From Gammaproteobacteria bacterium (GTDB lineage Bacteria > Pseudomonadota > Gammaproteobacteria > SZUA-229), in NCBI GenBank assembly GCA_030637945.1, contig DAOWFN010000171.1, forward strand, positions 1 through 6,002: DNA of 6,002 nucleotides, given 5' to 3'. The notes below the pieces were generated by a model. That model was not told the origin of the DNA and ran no database searches. It saw only the letters and a list, made by a program, of their open reading frames with translations. Shown one piece after another: positions 5,581-6,002 of the stretch; the stretch's first letter is position 1, and each line of letters starts with the position of its first letter. The translations under genes were made by a program, and so were the position numbers.

Positions 5581-5973
5581 GTGAACCAAAAACATTACAA
5601 ATTACTTCACTACGTGCTCATCATTTTATTGATGTTCGCACCATTACGTAGTGTGATGGCAATACAGTCTACACATTGCCAGATGGATGATATGCCAGTA
5701 ATGAACTCCATGGTTCAAGGTCAATCGGCACAAGACCAAAGCAGTAATCACATGAATCATGATCAGTCCACAGCGGTCGATCAACAATGCTGTTGCTGTG
5801 ATGATGCCTGTGCAAGTAACTGCGATATGGGCATGAGTGCTTCATTGGTCATACAATCTTCATCTTACGAACCTTTATTTAAAAATGTCTCAGAGTCCGC
5901 ACATATCTCTACGGACATTTTAGTTCGAGAACTAACACCCCCCTCACGCCCTCCGGCAAATCTTTATAATTAA
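5581..5973 (+). CDS. Small exported Cys/Met/His-rich protein, putative metal binder
   Basis: I recognise the style but not a named family. The 130-residue product starts with a classic Sec signal peptide: charged MNQKHYK, a hydrophobic core (about 11-22) and a likely cut after Ala27 in RSVMA. The GTG start has no good ribosome site but is needed for the complete signal peptide; the next Met (18) would remove its first half. The mature part has HCQMDDMPVMNSM (32-44), a Gln/Ser/His-rich linker (47-68), and the cluster QQCCCCDDACASNCDMGM (68-85), seven cysteines in all with Cys33. It ends in TPPSRPPANLY, similar to the Pro-rich ends of small proteins I recall near copper-resistance and efflux genes (CopL or DUF2946-like). 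Periplasmic copper or other soft-metal binding is inferred. It seems to be its own transcription unit, unrelated to purA. Confidence 0.7.
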   Translation: MNQKHYKLLHYVLIILLMFAPLRSVMAIQSTHCQMDDMPVMNSMVQGQSAQDQSSNHMNHDQSTAVDQQCCCCDDACASNCDMGMSASLVIQSSSYEPLFKNVSESAHISTDILVRELTPPSRPPANLYN

Positions 5974-5975
5974 AA

Positions 5976-5990
5976 AGTAAATAATTTACT
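5976..5990. repeat. 15-base palindrome after the Cys-rich gene
   Basis: AGTAAAT-A-ATTTACT is a perfect 7-bp dyad around a single base, starting two bases after the stop codon. A one-base loop and all-AT core make it a poor RNA terminator; it could be a protein-binding site for whatever gene follows. An ATG at 5999-6001 is at the window edge with no ribosome site in view, so no downstream gene is called. Confidence 0.4.
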
Positions 5991-6002
5991 CTGGTTCTAT
6001 GC

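Noticed and set aside
5999..6002. Start codon of a following gene
   Set aside because: Only an ATG at the last bases, with no ribosome site upstream and no codons to judge.

Overview
The window looks like an ordinary stretch of a gammaproteobacterial chromosome with moderate GC. The order hflX - hflK - hflC - small DUF2065 (YjeT-like) gene - hisZ - purA is the arrangement I know from Pseudomonas and other gammaproteobacteria that use HisZ; enterics lack hisZ. I cannot name the genus. All six genes run on the + strand and no frame is broken.

Layout. Bases 1-334 hold the 3' end of hflX, a ribosome-associated GTPase. A 125-base gap with a small hairpin and possible -10 elements precedes hflK (460-1665), which overlaps hflC (1665-2534) by one base. 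A 61-residue membrane protein gene (2538-2723) starts 3 bases after hflC, and hisZ (2744-3922) starts 20 bases later, so hflK to hisZ reads as one operon. An 88-base gap with a perfect 10-bp hairpin separates hisZ from purA (4011-5321). The 259-base gap after purA holds an inverted pair of REP-like sequences, one copy split by 66 bases, then several small AT-rich dyads. The last gene (5581-5973) encodes a small exported protein rich in Cys, Met and His, probably a metal (copper?) binder. A 15-base palindrome follows it.

How the genes work together. HflK and HflC form the inner-membrane SPFH assembly around the FtsH protease, a role in membrane protein quality control. HisZ is the regulatory subunit of short-form ATP phosphoribosyltransferase (first step of histidine synthesis), and PurA commits IMP to AMP synthesis. 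The two pathways meet through ATP and AICAR, but their adjacency may be only inherited gene order. The final gene looks unrelated to the rest and may begin a metal-handling locus beyond the window.

I found no CRISPR array, tRNA, rRNA, transposase gene or new defence-like system. The items most worth a second look are the split REP pair after purA, the Cys-rich exported protein and the hairpin before purA.
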